Assembly: GCA_029864805.1 (NCBI GenBank)
Contig: JAOTSS010000083.1
Coordinates: 1 to 6,691, forward strand
Reading direction: 5' to 3'
DNA length: 6,691 nt
Source: Candidatus Nitrosopumilus sp.
GTDB lineage: Archaea > Thermoproteota > Nitrososphaeria > Nitrososphaerales > Nitrosopumilaceae
Part shown: piece after piece, positions 1 to 4,942 of the stretch
How the letters are laid out: each line of letters starts with the position of its first letter
How positions within the stretch are numbered: position 1 is the first letter of the stretch
Translations under genes and position numbers: made by a program
Notes under the pieces: generated by a model
Databases searched by the model: none
What the model was told of the DNA's origin: nothing
What the model saw: the letters and a program-made list of their open reading frames with translations, nothing else

Positions 1-1
1 T

Positions 2-208
2 AATCAAGAAGATTATGGAAAAACTGAAAAAATAATCATTGGAAAAATTGATGATCCTAATGAGCCACAGTATGAAGAGAAAACAAAAGAAGATTTAGAA
101 CGAGCACTCAAAGGAAAATTCGTCTCATGTAATGTTCAATACAGAGATGCAAAAACAGATGCACTAGTTTGCAATGTCTTTGTTCAAAGACCGCCAGAAG
201 GATTTTAG
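2..208 (+). CDS. 3' end of unidentified protein (partial at window start)
   Basis: The frame is open from the first bases of the window to a TAG stop at 206-208, giving 68 C-terminal residues; the start lies outside the window. The fragment is hydrophilic and rich in Lys, Glu and Asp. It begins NQEDYGKTEK, has a charged middle (EEKTKEDLERALKGKF) and ends in a short strand-like segment (ALVCNVFVQ) before PPEGF. It contains two cysteines that do not form a metal-binding pair. No membrane segment or known motif is visible and I do not recognise the family. It is called coding because the frame is uninterrupted, its composition matches the neighbouring genes, and a new promoter appears just after the stop. 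Function is unknown. Confidence 0.65.
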   Translation, partial: NQEDYGKTEKIIIGKIDDPNEPQYEEKTKEDLERALKGKFVSCNVQYRDAKTDALVCNVFVQRPPEGF

Positions 209-229
209 TGAATAACGACACAAAATACC

Positions 230-238
230 TAATATATG
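230..238 (+). promoter_or_regulatory. TATA-like box for the 262 gene
   Basis: The sequence TAATATATG is centred about 28 bases before the ATG at 262. This is the spacing expected if transcription starts at or next to the start codon, as is common in archaea. There is no Shine-Dalgarno-like sequence before the ATG, which also fits a leaderless message. Confidence 0.5.
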
Positions 239-261
239 GTGAGATGCAATTAGTATCATAA

Positions 262-537
262 ATGATCCTCGTTGACAAAAAAATTCTAACGGGAGGCCTT
301 GTAATGATCATTGTAGGAATTGTACTGACAGTCGCCATTGCAGAATCGCCTGCCGGTCAGCCAGGAATGACTGAAGAGCAGATAATTGATTTGATGGTAG
401 CAGAAGATCAAAACCAAGCTTACGAGTTATTATCAGGAATTTTAATCGGAATAGGATTCTTACTAGTGCTGATCAGTTTTGGTGCCAGAAAGAAAAAAGA
501 TAGTGCAAAAAGACAAGAAAAAAAGCCAGCTGAATAA
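262..537 (+). CDS. Small membrane protein with two transmembrane helices
   Basis: A 91-residue protein. A hydrophobic helix spans about residues 8-27 (ILTGG start, glycine-rich, ending in VAIA). An acidic loop of about 30 residues follows, containing PGMTEEQ and VAEDQNQ. A second helix spans about 58-74, and the tail is strongly basic (RKKKDSAKRQEKK). By the positive-inside rule both ends should be cytoplasmic and the acidic loop outside. No catalytic motif is visible and I do not recognise a named family. The ATG at 262 is supported by a TATA-like box 28 bases upstream. The gene stands alone on this strand and converges on a zinc-ribbon gene whose stop is 12 bases beyond its own. A role as a small membrane subunit or structural protein is possible but unproven. 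Confidence 0.8.
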   Translation: MILVDKKILTGGLVMIIVGIVLTVAIAESPAGQPGMTEEQIIDLMVAEDQNQAYELLSGILIGIGFLLVLISFGARKKKDSAKRQEKKPAE

Positions 538-549
538 TCTAAATTTTAA

Positions 550-660
550 TTATCGATATAAACCGAATTTCTTTTTGCAATTACCACAAAATCGTTGTTT
601 AGTTTTTTTGCTTTCTGTGCCTAAATCAGAACCGCATCGATCACATTTTTTCTTAATCAT
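550..660 (-). CDS. 36-residue zinc-ribbon protein
   Basis: A very short gene that is easily missed. It runs from ATG at 660 to TAA at 550-552. The protein reads MIKKKCDRCGSDLG at the start and has two CxxC pairs, C6-x2-C9 and C25-x2-C28. The second pair sits in FCGNCKKKFG. This is the layout of a treble-clef or zinc-ribbon knuckle binding one zinc ion. The protein is highly basic (more than ten Lys/Arg), which suits nucleic acid or ribosome binding. Small single-zinc-ribbon proteins are common in archaea and many are uncharacterised. Two spaced CxxC pairs in one uninterrupted frame, in a gap otherwise empty of genes, are the main evidence. A TATA-like stretch (GATAATATACA) lies immediately before the ATG. 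That is too close for a leaderless start, so the promoter is unclear. Confidence 0.65.
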   Translation of the reverse strand: MIKKKCDRCGSDLGTESKKTKQRFCGNCKKKFGLYR

Positions 661-723
661 TGTATATTATCCAATACTCATTATTGTTTCTTCATCACGC
701 TATTGAATGTTATCTTGATCATC

Positions 724-735
724 ACACTACAGTGT
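724..735. repeat. Short inverted repeat in intergenic region
   Basis: ACACT-AC-AGTGT is a perfect inverted repeat with 5-base arms and a 2-base spacer. It lies just upstream of a TATA-like GATATATGA (744-752), between the divergent zinc-ribbon gene and the MTH1187-family gene. The size suits an operator for a small dimeric regulator, but arms this short can arise by chance. Confidence 0.2.
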
Positions 736-778
736 AATTTCACGATATATGATTAGAAATGTAAAATAATTCAAAAGG

Positions 779-788
779 TATTATTAAA
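779..788 (+). promoter_or_regulatory. TATA-like box for the TTG-initiated 811 gene
   Basis: TATTATTAAA is centred about 27 bases before the TTG at 811, the same spacing seen before other starts in this window. A second TATA-like element, GATATATGA at 744-752, would give a leader of about 35-40 bases instead. The first choice supports a leaderless message beginning at TTG. Confidence 0.35.
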
Positions 789-810
789 CAAAAAAAATAG
801 ATTAGCAATC

Positions 811-1119
811 TTGATTCAAGCTGAAATCAGCATATATCCGATGGCAACCAGAACCACAAGTGCCAGTTTTTACATTGCAAAGGCTATAGAATCAATTCAG
901 GACACTGAGAACTTGAGATATGAAATCAATTCAATGGGAACAATTTTGGAATCAGATGATATCGATGTGATAAATTTAGCATCAAAGAAAATGATGGAGG
1001 CAGTTCATAATCTTGGAATTGCCAGAGTTGAAGTTGTAATCAAAATAGATTCAAGAAGGGACAAACAGGTCAAAATGGAAGAAAAGATACATTCCATTAA
1101 AAAACAAATGGAGAAATAA
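811..1119 (+). CDS. MTH1187/YqgV-family (UPF0045) thiamine-binding-fold protein
   Basis: A 102-residue protein of the MTH1187/YqgV family (Thiamine_BP, formerly DUF77). These are small ferredoxin-like-fold proteins that form multimers and, in some members, bind thiamine or its hydroxymethylpyrimidine part. Family features seen here are the first strand (IQAEISIYPM, residues 2-11), the TTSAS turn, the GTILE motif (43-47) and the KIDSRRDK motif near residues 78-85. Length is full for the family. The start codon is TTG at 811. The only nearby in-frame ATG (841) would remove the conserved first strand AEISIYP, and no in-frame ATG or GTG exists between 811 and the upstream stop at 754. The gene converges on the small minus-strand gene at 1131, with 11 bases between stops. 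Ligand and role in this organism are not shown by the context. Confidence 0.85.
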   Translation: MIQAEISIYPMATRTTSASFYIAKAIESIQDTENLRYEINSMGTILESDDIDVINLASKKMMEAVHNLGIARVEVVIKIDSRRDKQVKMEEKIHSIKKQMEK

Positions 1120-1130
1120 CATCAGGTTAC

Positions 1131-1529
1131 TTAATTTGTAGAATTCACAAAATCTACAATAGACATTATTTTGCCCATTTCTACTAATTGCCCATAGCTT
1201 TTCTTGTTTGAAGCCTTTAATTTTGGATTATCTATGCTGACAAACAAAATATGTTTGCCACCTAAGGGAATAGTAATTCGCTTAATTTTTTCATATGCTG
1301 CAATCACATAGAGTCCTCTTCCCACCAATCCTTCAATTTTAGAGCGTTCATTCCAAGCATTTACTGCTCTTTGAAGTGTTTTTTTTGTATCGCCTAATGG
1401 AACCATATTTTTGACATTGTTACGTTTAGTATTCCACAAAATTTCTCCATTTTGATCACAGACTGCTGCAAATCGTATATCATTATTAAAATCCATCAAC
1501 ATGTTAAGTAATTTTTCATATTTTTCCAT
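1131..1529 (-). CDS. Small conserved archaeal protein, roadblock/profilin-like appearance
   Basis: A 132-residue soluble protein. Predicted layout is an N-terminal helix (EKYEKLLNMLMDFN), a strand pair around residues 18-32 (IRFAAVCDQNGEILW), a helix (about 48-63), a second sheet section (about 72-101, GLYVIAAYE then ILFVSIDN), and a C-terminal helix (about 112-129). The pattern of a strand, a short Asp-Gly or Asn-Gly turn and another strand, then helix, strands and helix, resembles roadblock/LC7 or PAS-like sensory folds. Small proteins of this look recur in Nitrososphaerota; it may belong to the family listed as DUF6659, but I am not certain. No catalytic motif is visible. The start is fixed, because the frame has a stop seven codons upstream and no other start between. 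It lies 57 bases downstream of mqnE on the same strand and may share its transcript. Confidence 0.75.
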   Translation of the reverse strand: MEKYEKLLNMLMDFNNDIRFAAVCDQNGEILWNTKRNNVKNMVPLGDTKKTLQRAVNAWNERSKIEGLVGRGLYVIAAYEKIKRITIPLGGKHILFVSIDNPKLKASNKKSYGQLVEMGKIMSIVDFVNSTN

Positions 1530-1586
1530 ACAACATCTACTGCACCATCATCTAAAAACTTGTTGGACATATTAAAAATCTCAAAA

Positions 1587-2684
1587 CTAGAATTTTTTCA
1601 AAATTTCAAAATGAGTATTTCTCTGAGCTGGAATACGACCAATTTCTTTAACCATTGTTGCCAATTCCTCAACTGAAGAAGAAGTTGCTTTTCCAGCAGC
1701 ACGATAAATTTCCTCAGAAAAAGCAGTGCCAACTAAGTCACTACCACCGTTTGATAATGCAACTTGTGCAAGTTTCTTTCCATATGCAACCCAATAAACT
1801 GAGATGTTGTTTAGAACATTTGCAAGCATTAATCTTGATAGTGCAATAATTCTCAAATCATATACAGATGAACATTCGTTATTTACCAAATGTTCTTGCT
1901 CTAGTTCAGTATTATCTAAGCTGAATTTCAAGGGAATTAAAGTCATGAATCCTTTAGTCTTCTTTTGTAATTCACGAACTTTAATGAGATGATCAACAAT
2001 GTGTTCTGGTTTTTCTATATGGCCATAAAGCATCGTGACGTTACTTTTAATGTCCATGTTGTGAGCCTCCTCAATCACATTAAGCCATTGCTGTCCAGTA
2101 CATTTTCCTCTAACAATTTTTTCCCTAATCCCAGGATGGAATAGTTCAGCACCTCCACCAGGCATTGAATCAAGTCCGGCATCTTTAAGACGAGATAGGA
2201 TTTCTTTAGTTGAATTTTTTGTTAATTTTGATAAATAGTAAATCTCAGCTGCAGTCAATGCTTTGATGTTAAGTTGAGGATGACTTTTTTTGATTGCCCT
2301 CATCATATCCTCATAATATTCCAGTGGAAGTTTTGGATGAAAACCTCCAACAATGTGAACTTCAGTTGCACCCATTTGTTTTGCAATACCAACCCTTTGT
2401 TCGATTTCTTGCGGGGTTAGCGTATATGCATCATCTGCACCTTCTTTACGATAAAAGGCACACATTTGGCAACTAGCAGCACAAACATTGGTGTAATTCA
2501 TGTAATAAGATGCAGCAAAAGTTACAGTATCACCAACTAGTTTTTTTCTGGAATTATCTGCAACAGCTGCAAGTAAATGTAAATTGTCGTAATTCATTAG
2601 TTCAAGACCATCTTTGTAAGAGAGTTCCTCTCCGGCAATTGCACGATCTAAGGCTTGAGAATCTTTAACCAGGTCCGCTAGCAT
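1587..2684 (-). CDS. mqnE: Aminofutalosine synthase (radical SAM, MqnE/CofH superfamily)
   Basis: A 365-residue radical SAM enzyme. MqnE uses the 5'-deoxyadenosyl radical from SAM and 3-[(1-carboxyvinyl)oxy]benzoate to make 6-amino-6-deoxyfutalosine, an early step of the futalosine route to menaquinone. The [4Fe-4S] site is C68-x3-C72-x2-C75, within YTNVCAASCQMCAFYR. Other family motifs are TEVHIVGGFHP (107-117), LDSMPGGGAELFHP (171-184), TMLYGHIEKPEH (217-228), GFMTLIPLKF (245-254) and a C-terminal GRIPAQRNT. CofH and MqnC are close relatives. The GGGAE motif (CofH usually has a GTAAE type) and MLYGHIE favour MqnE, but the CofH reading is not fully excluded. Length is normal. The ATG at 2684 has an AATATAT box 26 bases upstream. 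No other menaquinone gene is visible here. Nitrososphaerota are known to contain menaquinones, which fits. The enzyme would be cytosolic. Confidence 0.8.
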   Translation of the reverse strand: MLADLVKDSQALDRAIAGEELSYKDGLELMNYDNLHLLAAVADNSRKKLVGDTVTFAASYYMNYTNVCAASCQMCAFYRKEGADDAYTLTPQEIEQRVGIAKQMGATEVHIVGGFHPKLPLEYYEDMMRAIKKSHPQLNIKALTAAEIYYLSKLTKNSTKEILSRLKDAGLDSMPGGGAELFHPGIREKIVRGKCTGQQWLNVIEEAHNMDIKSNVTMLYGHIEKPEHIVDHLIKVRELQKKTKGFMTLIPLKFSLDNTELEQEHLVNNECSSVYDLRIIALSRLMLANVLNNISVYWVAYGKKLAQVALSNGGSDLVGTAFSEEIYRAAGKATSSSVEELATMVKEIGRIPAQRNTHFEILKKF

Positions 2685-2704
2685 ATTGAGTCGTTTTCAT
2701 ATCA

Positions 2705-2715
2705 GGATATATTCC
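2705..2715 (-). promoter_or_regulatory. TATA-like box for mqnE, possibly shared with the divergent gene
   Basis: On the minus strand the sequence reads GGAATATATCC, centred about 26 bases before the mqnE ATG at 2684, consistent with a leaderless transcript. The ATATAT core is symmetrical, so the same element could also direct transcription rightwards toward the zinc-finger gene at 2759, with a leader of roughly 20 bases. Only 74 bases separate the two start codons. Confidence 0.5.
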
Positions 2716-2758
2716 TTATAGTCTCAAGAAATAAGTAGCCAGTCGTGTTAGCAATGCC

Positions 2759-2932
2759 ATGGTACTTCCTCTAGTGGATGAACACAAACCAAAATGCTAT
2801 CTATGTCACGAGGGTTTTGAAAATATAGAGGAATTAAGAGAACATCAAAAATCAGCACATAGTGACTTTTTTGAAGACAATGAAAAACAGATTAAAAGAG
2901 AGCCAGCGCCAGGCGATGTTACTGTGTTTTAG
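2759..2932 (+). CDS. 57-residue C2H2 zinc-finger protein
   Basis: A short gene from ATG at 2759 to TAG at 2930-2932. The protein starts MVLPLVDEHKPKCYLCHEGF and contains one classical C2H2 finger: C13-x2-C16-x12-H29-x4-H34. The standard hydrophobic positions are also present, F20 (C-x3-F) and L26 (F-x5-L-x2-H), so the match covers the whole finger pattern and not only the metal ligands. An acidic stretch (DFFEDNEKQ) and a Pro/Gly-containing tail follow. Single-finger C2H2 proteins occur in archaea and are presumed to bind DNA or proteins; the target here is unknown. The gene is divergent from mqnE. Its last 14 bases overlap the 3' end of the minus-strand TPR gene, so the two stops are interleaved. 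A T-rich run follows its stop at once. Confidence 0.85.
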   Translation: MVLPLVDEHKPKCYLCHEGFENIEELREHQKSAHSDFFEDNEKQIKREPAPGDVTVF

Positions 2933-3416
2933 ATTTTTTTGTTTTAATTGATTTTAATAATTCTTGAGCAACATCTTTGGAAATATTTGCCAGATCATAG
3001 TGCTTGTCAATTGATAGTGCCTTTTTAAAATATTTGATCGCATTCTGTAATTTACCCATTTCTCCTAATGAAAGTCCCTTATATGCAAGAGCCATAGCAC
3101 ATTTTTTGTCAACTTTCAAAGCAACGTCATAACATGCTATTGCTTCAAGATATTTTTGGTCTGAATGTAATGCAGCACCCTTGTTAAGTAACGCATCTAG
3201 ATGTTCAGGTAAAATATCGAGGACTTTGTCATAGCAACTAATGGCAAGTTTTAATTTACCCATGTTTTGTAATGTAGCACCCTTGTCAACGAGCACACTG
3301 GTATTATCAGGTTCTTCTCGGAGAGCTAAATCATAAAGTTTCAATGCATCAGAATAATTTCCATCATCAACATACTCTAAAGCTTGTATCAACATCTTTT
3401 CTATTTTAGCACTCAT
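2919..3416 (-). CDS. TPR protein with four tandem repeats
   Basis: A 165-residue protein made almost entirely of four 34-residue tetratricopeptide repeats, at about 5-38, 39-72, 73-106 and 107-140. Each shows the repeat consensus: small residue at position 8, G-x-Y or equivalent near 9-11, A-L/A-I near 20, and P or D near the end (for example EYVDDGNYSDALKLYDLAL and GLSLGEMGKLQNAIKYFKKAL). A short Lys-rich tail (KTKKSKTQ) ends the protein. TPRs form a right-handed helical scaffold that binds partner proteins; no enzyme domain, signal peptide or membrane segment is present. The start chosen is the ATG at 3416 (MSAKIEKM), because a TTTATTAT box lies 27 bases upstream and the first repeat begins right after. 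An in-frame ATG at 3500 would add 28 residues with no repeat character. The other TPR gene lies 166 bases upstream on the same strand. Confidence 0.85.
   Translation of the reverse strand: MSAKIEKMLIQALEYVDDGNYSDALKLYDLALREEPDNTSVLVDKGATLQNMGKLKLAISCYDKVLDILPEHLDALLNKGAALHSDQKYLEAIACYDVALKVDKKCAMALAYKGLSLGEMGKLQNAIKYFKKALSIDKHYDLANISKDVAQELLKSIKTKKSKTQ
2933..2946 (+). terminator. T-rich archaeal-type terminator after the C2H2 gene
   Basis: Directly after the TAG stop at 2932 the plus strand has A, seven T, G, then four T. Archaeal RNA polymerase commonly terminates at such U-rich tracts without a hairpin. The same bases encode the Lys-rich C-terminus of the opposite-strand TPR protein. Confidence 0.45.
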
Positions 3417-3438
3417 TGTCTTTGATAATATTTTGTTA

Positions 3439-3446
3439 ATAATAAA
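3439..3446 (-). promoter_or_regulatory. TATA-like box for the four-repeat TPR gene
   Basis: The minus strand reads TTTATTAT, centred about 27 bases before the ATG at 3416. It is the main reason to prefer that start over the in-frame ATG at 3500, because the longer frame would be translated across this promoter. The rest of the gap up to 3582 holds no gene that I can support. Confidence 0.45.
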
Positions 3447-3582
3447 CTGATTTTTTATTTCAGATACCACTGATTGCCGGCATAGTTGTTGATGAGTCAC
3501 TACAGAATAGAAGAAGAAATCGTAATTAAATCAGCGATCATTATACTATAACCAATTTGAAAAAGAAGATATTTTGTTTAAA

Positions 3583-3810
3583 TCAAGATGCGTATTTATC
3601 CCTAGGTTCAATTTCCAATGATTTGTTAAAACATTCCATAGATTCCTCGTATCTGCCCAGGCTACGAAGTGCAACTCCTTTGCAATTCCAAAGATCAGGG
3701 TCATCTTGATTCAAAAGAAGTGCTTGTTCAAAGAATCCAAGAGCATCATCAAATTTTCCATCATCCATTAGTGATTGTCCTTGCTTCACAAGATCATTTA
3801 TTTGAACCAT
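3583..3810 (-). CDS. Small TPR protein with two tandem repeats
   Basis: A 75-residue protein consisting of two complete 34-residue TPR units, about residues 4-37 (GQSLMDDGKFDDALGFFEQA) and 38-71 (GVALRSLGRYEESMECFNKS), each ending near a D-D or P-R-D turn. Little exists outside the repeats, so there is no separate catalytic or targeting region. Two repeats are a short array, and such proteins often act as small adaptors or oligomerise. The ATG at 3810 is supported by an ATTTAAAA box 27 bases upstream. The gene is divergent from the Lrp regulator and lies upstream of a four-repeat TPR gene on the same strand. Because the second gene has its own TATA-like box, they are probably transcribed separately. 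The two may be related by duplication, but TPR similarity alone cannot show that. Confidence 0.8.
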   Translation of the reverse strand: MVQINDLVKQGQSLMDDGKFDDALGFFEQALLLNQDDPDLWNCKGVALRSLGRYEESMECFNKSLEIEPRDKYAS

Positions 3811-3832
3811 AAATGATTAGATACAGCATTTG

Positions 3833-3841
3833 TTTTAAATA
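3833..3841 (-). promoter_or_regulatory. TATA-like box for the two-repeat TPR gene
   Basis: The minus strand reads TATTTAAAA, centred 27 bases before the ATG at 3810. This is one of the clearest boxes in the window and is close to the archaeal consensus TTTAWATA type. No Shine-Dalgarno sequence precedes the ATG. Confidence 0.55.
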
Positions 3842-3879
3842 TGAAAATTTAAAATCAGAAATAATCAGATAAAAGTAAA

Positions 3880-3896
3880 CAATTGTACAAGAATTG
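3880..3896. promoter_or_regulatory. Imperfect inverted repeat in the TPR/Lrp divergent region
   Basis: CAATT-GTACAAG-AATTG has 5-base inverted arms around a 7-base spacer and lies upstream of the Lrp gene's TATA-like box. It is a candidate operator, for example for Lrp autoregulation, which is common in the family. Assignment is inference from position and partial symmetry only. Confidence 0.25.
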
Positions 3897-3902
3897 ACTG
3901 AA

Positions 3903-3911
3903 AATTTAAAT
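3903..3911 (+). promoter_or_regulatory. TATA-like box for the Lrp/AsnC gene
   Basis: AATTTAAAT is centred 27 bases before the ATG at 3934, consistent with a leaderless transcript. An inverted repeat TGAA-TTC-TTCA (3911-3921) starts at its last base and lies between the box and the start codon, where a bound repressor would block transcription. Confidence 0.55.
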
Positions 3912-3933
3912 GAATTCTTCACCATAGCATAGT

Positions 3934-4377
3934 ATGAATCTAGATGAGACAGATGAAAGGATTCTCAAAAACTTATTGGTGGATGCGAGACAATCTGCAA
4001 GACAGCTTTCCCTAAAACTAGGAATGTCAACTGTGACAGTATTATCTAGAATCAAAAAACTTGAAAAAGAAAAAATAATTCAAGGATATACCGCAATTAT
4101 CAATCACGAAAAGATCGGGTATTCGCTTACTGCAATTATTGAAATAATAGCTAAAAATGACAAGATAATGGATATTGAAGATGAAATATCAAAGTTTGAA
4201 AATGTCTGTGGAGTATATGACATTACAGGATCAACAGACACCATAATCATTGCAAAATTCAAGGAGAGAAACGAATTGAGTAAGTTTGTAAAGAGTCTAG
4301 CAGTAATTCCAAACGTGGAAAACACAATAACTCATGTGGTTCTAAATACTACAAAAGAAGATTTTAGATTATCATAG
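3934..4377 (+). CDS. Lrp/AsnC family transcriptional regulator
   Basis: A 147-residue protein of normal length for the feast/famine (Lrp/AsnC) family. The N-terminal winged helix-turn-helix covers about residues 1-50: MNLDETDERILKNL leads into RQSARQLSLKLGMS and the recognition helix TVTVLSRIKKLEK, ending in IIQGYTAIIN. The C-terminal RAM ligand-binding and dimerisation domain covers about 65-140, with strands SLTAIIEII, VCGVYDITGSTD (the usual TGxxD turn) and TIIIAKF, then a helix and THVVLNTTK. The protein would bind DNA as dimers or higher oligomers and respond to an amino acid or other small ligand; the ligand is not readable here. It lies 10 bases before the J-domain gene and probably shares a transcript with it, and is divergent from a TPR gene. 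Autoregulation through the divergent region is plausible. Confidence 0.92.
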   Translation: MNLDETDERILKNLLVDARQSARQLSLKLGMSTVTVLSRIKKLEKEKIIQGYTAIINHEKIGYSLTAIIEIIAKNDKIMDIEDEISKFENVCGVYDITGSTDTIIIAKFKERNELSKFVKSLAVIPNVENTITHVVLNTTKEDFRLS

Positions 4378-4387
4378 GTAAGAAAAA

Positions 4388-4942
4388 ATGAACAAGTTTT
4401 GGATTTTTACAATTTTTATAATTATTTTTGTAGGAGTACAATCTGCGAATGCACAGAATAGCAATCTAGACATGGATCTTGAGGTAACAGATGAGGAAAA
4501 GATTATTCTCTTTTCAGGTTTTGCAGTTGCAGTGATTGCAATATTTTTGTTTTTAGCAAGAGACATCATACTTCGAAGAAAGACATCATATGATAAAAGA
4601 GATTTAGAATCAAAAAAAGATAAGACGTTTGAAAAATACCATTCAGATTGGGGAGATGATTATGAAGAACTAGGTCAAAGGAGAAACACAAAAGAAGATA
4701 AAGAATTTCGCGATGCTGCAAACAATGACGAACTACCTAACTATTATGATGTCATAGGAGTATCAAAAAATGCAACACCAGATGAAATTAAAAAGAAATT
4801 CAGAGAACTTGCAATGAAGACACACCCAGATAAAACAAAAGAAGACTCTGAGAATGAAATGGCAGAACTAAACAAAGCATATGAAATACTTTCAGATAAA
4901 GAACTCAGAGAAAAATATGATAGATATCTCAAAGTCAACTAG
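4388..4942 (+). CDS. Membrane-anchored J-domain (DnaJ-like) protein
   Basis: A 184-residue protein. Residues 1-22 look like a cleavable signal peptide (MNK, hydrophobic core WIFTIFIIIFVGV, then SANA before QN). A transmembrane helix follows at about 39-57, then RDIILRRK, whose positive charges place the rest in the cytoplasm. A charged linker covers about 65-115. The C-terminal J domain covers about 118-181: NYYDVIGVSKNATPDEIKKK, then the HPD motif at 146-148, and AELNKAYEILSD with KYDRY at the end. HPD stimulates the ATPase of DnaK-type chaperones, so the likely job is to recruit DnaK to the inner face of the membrane. The Gly/Phe, zinc and client-binding domains of full DnaJ are absent (a type III J protein). 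The start lies 10 bases after the Lrp stop with no clear promoter of its own, suggesting co-transcription. Confidence 0.88.
   Translation: MNKFWIFTIFIIIFVGVQSANAQNSNLDMDLEVTDEEKIILFSGFAVAVIAIFLFLARDIILRRKTSYDKRDLESKKDKTFEKYHSDWGDDYEELGQRRNTKEDKEFRDAANNDELPNYYDVIGVSKNATPDEIKKKFRELAMKTHPDKTKEDSENEMAELNKAYEILSDKELREKYDRYLKVN

Noticed and set aside
108..338. Minus-strand open frame of 76 codons across the gap and the membrane protein gene
   Set aside because: It is antisense to two plus-strand coding regions and to the promoter between them, and its product shows no family features.
479..706. Plus-strand frame overlapping the end of the membrane protein gene and the zinc-ribbon gene
   Set aside because: It is out of frame with the membrane protein gene and antisense to the CxxC frame. 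Its product has no recognisable features.
811..1119. Reading this gene as the chromatin protein Alba
   Set aside because: The size is similar, but the sequence has GTILE and KIDSRRDK motifs of the MTH1187 family and lacks the Alba signature.
1500..1571. 23-residue minus-strand frame beginning MSNKFLDDGAVDVVW between mqnE and the small downstream gene
   Set aside because: It is very short, overlaps the start of the 1529 gene in another frame, and shows no motif. A leader peptide cannot be excluded but is unsupported.
1655..2476. Several plus-strand open frames opposite mqnE
   Set aside because: They lie antisense to a well-supported radical SAM gene and encode low-complexity His/Gln/Leu-rich products with no motif.
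3417..3500. N-terminal extension of the four-repeat TPR protein to the ATG at 3500
   Set aside because: The 28 extra residues have no TPR character, and a TATA-like box lies inside them at the right distance for the ATG at 3416.
4104..4938. Minus-strand frames opposite the Lrp and J-domain genes
   Set aside because: Ser/Ile/Phe-rich products typical of the complement of AT-rich coding sequence; both plus-strand genes are certain.
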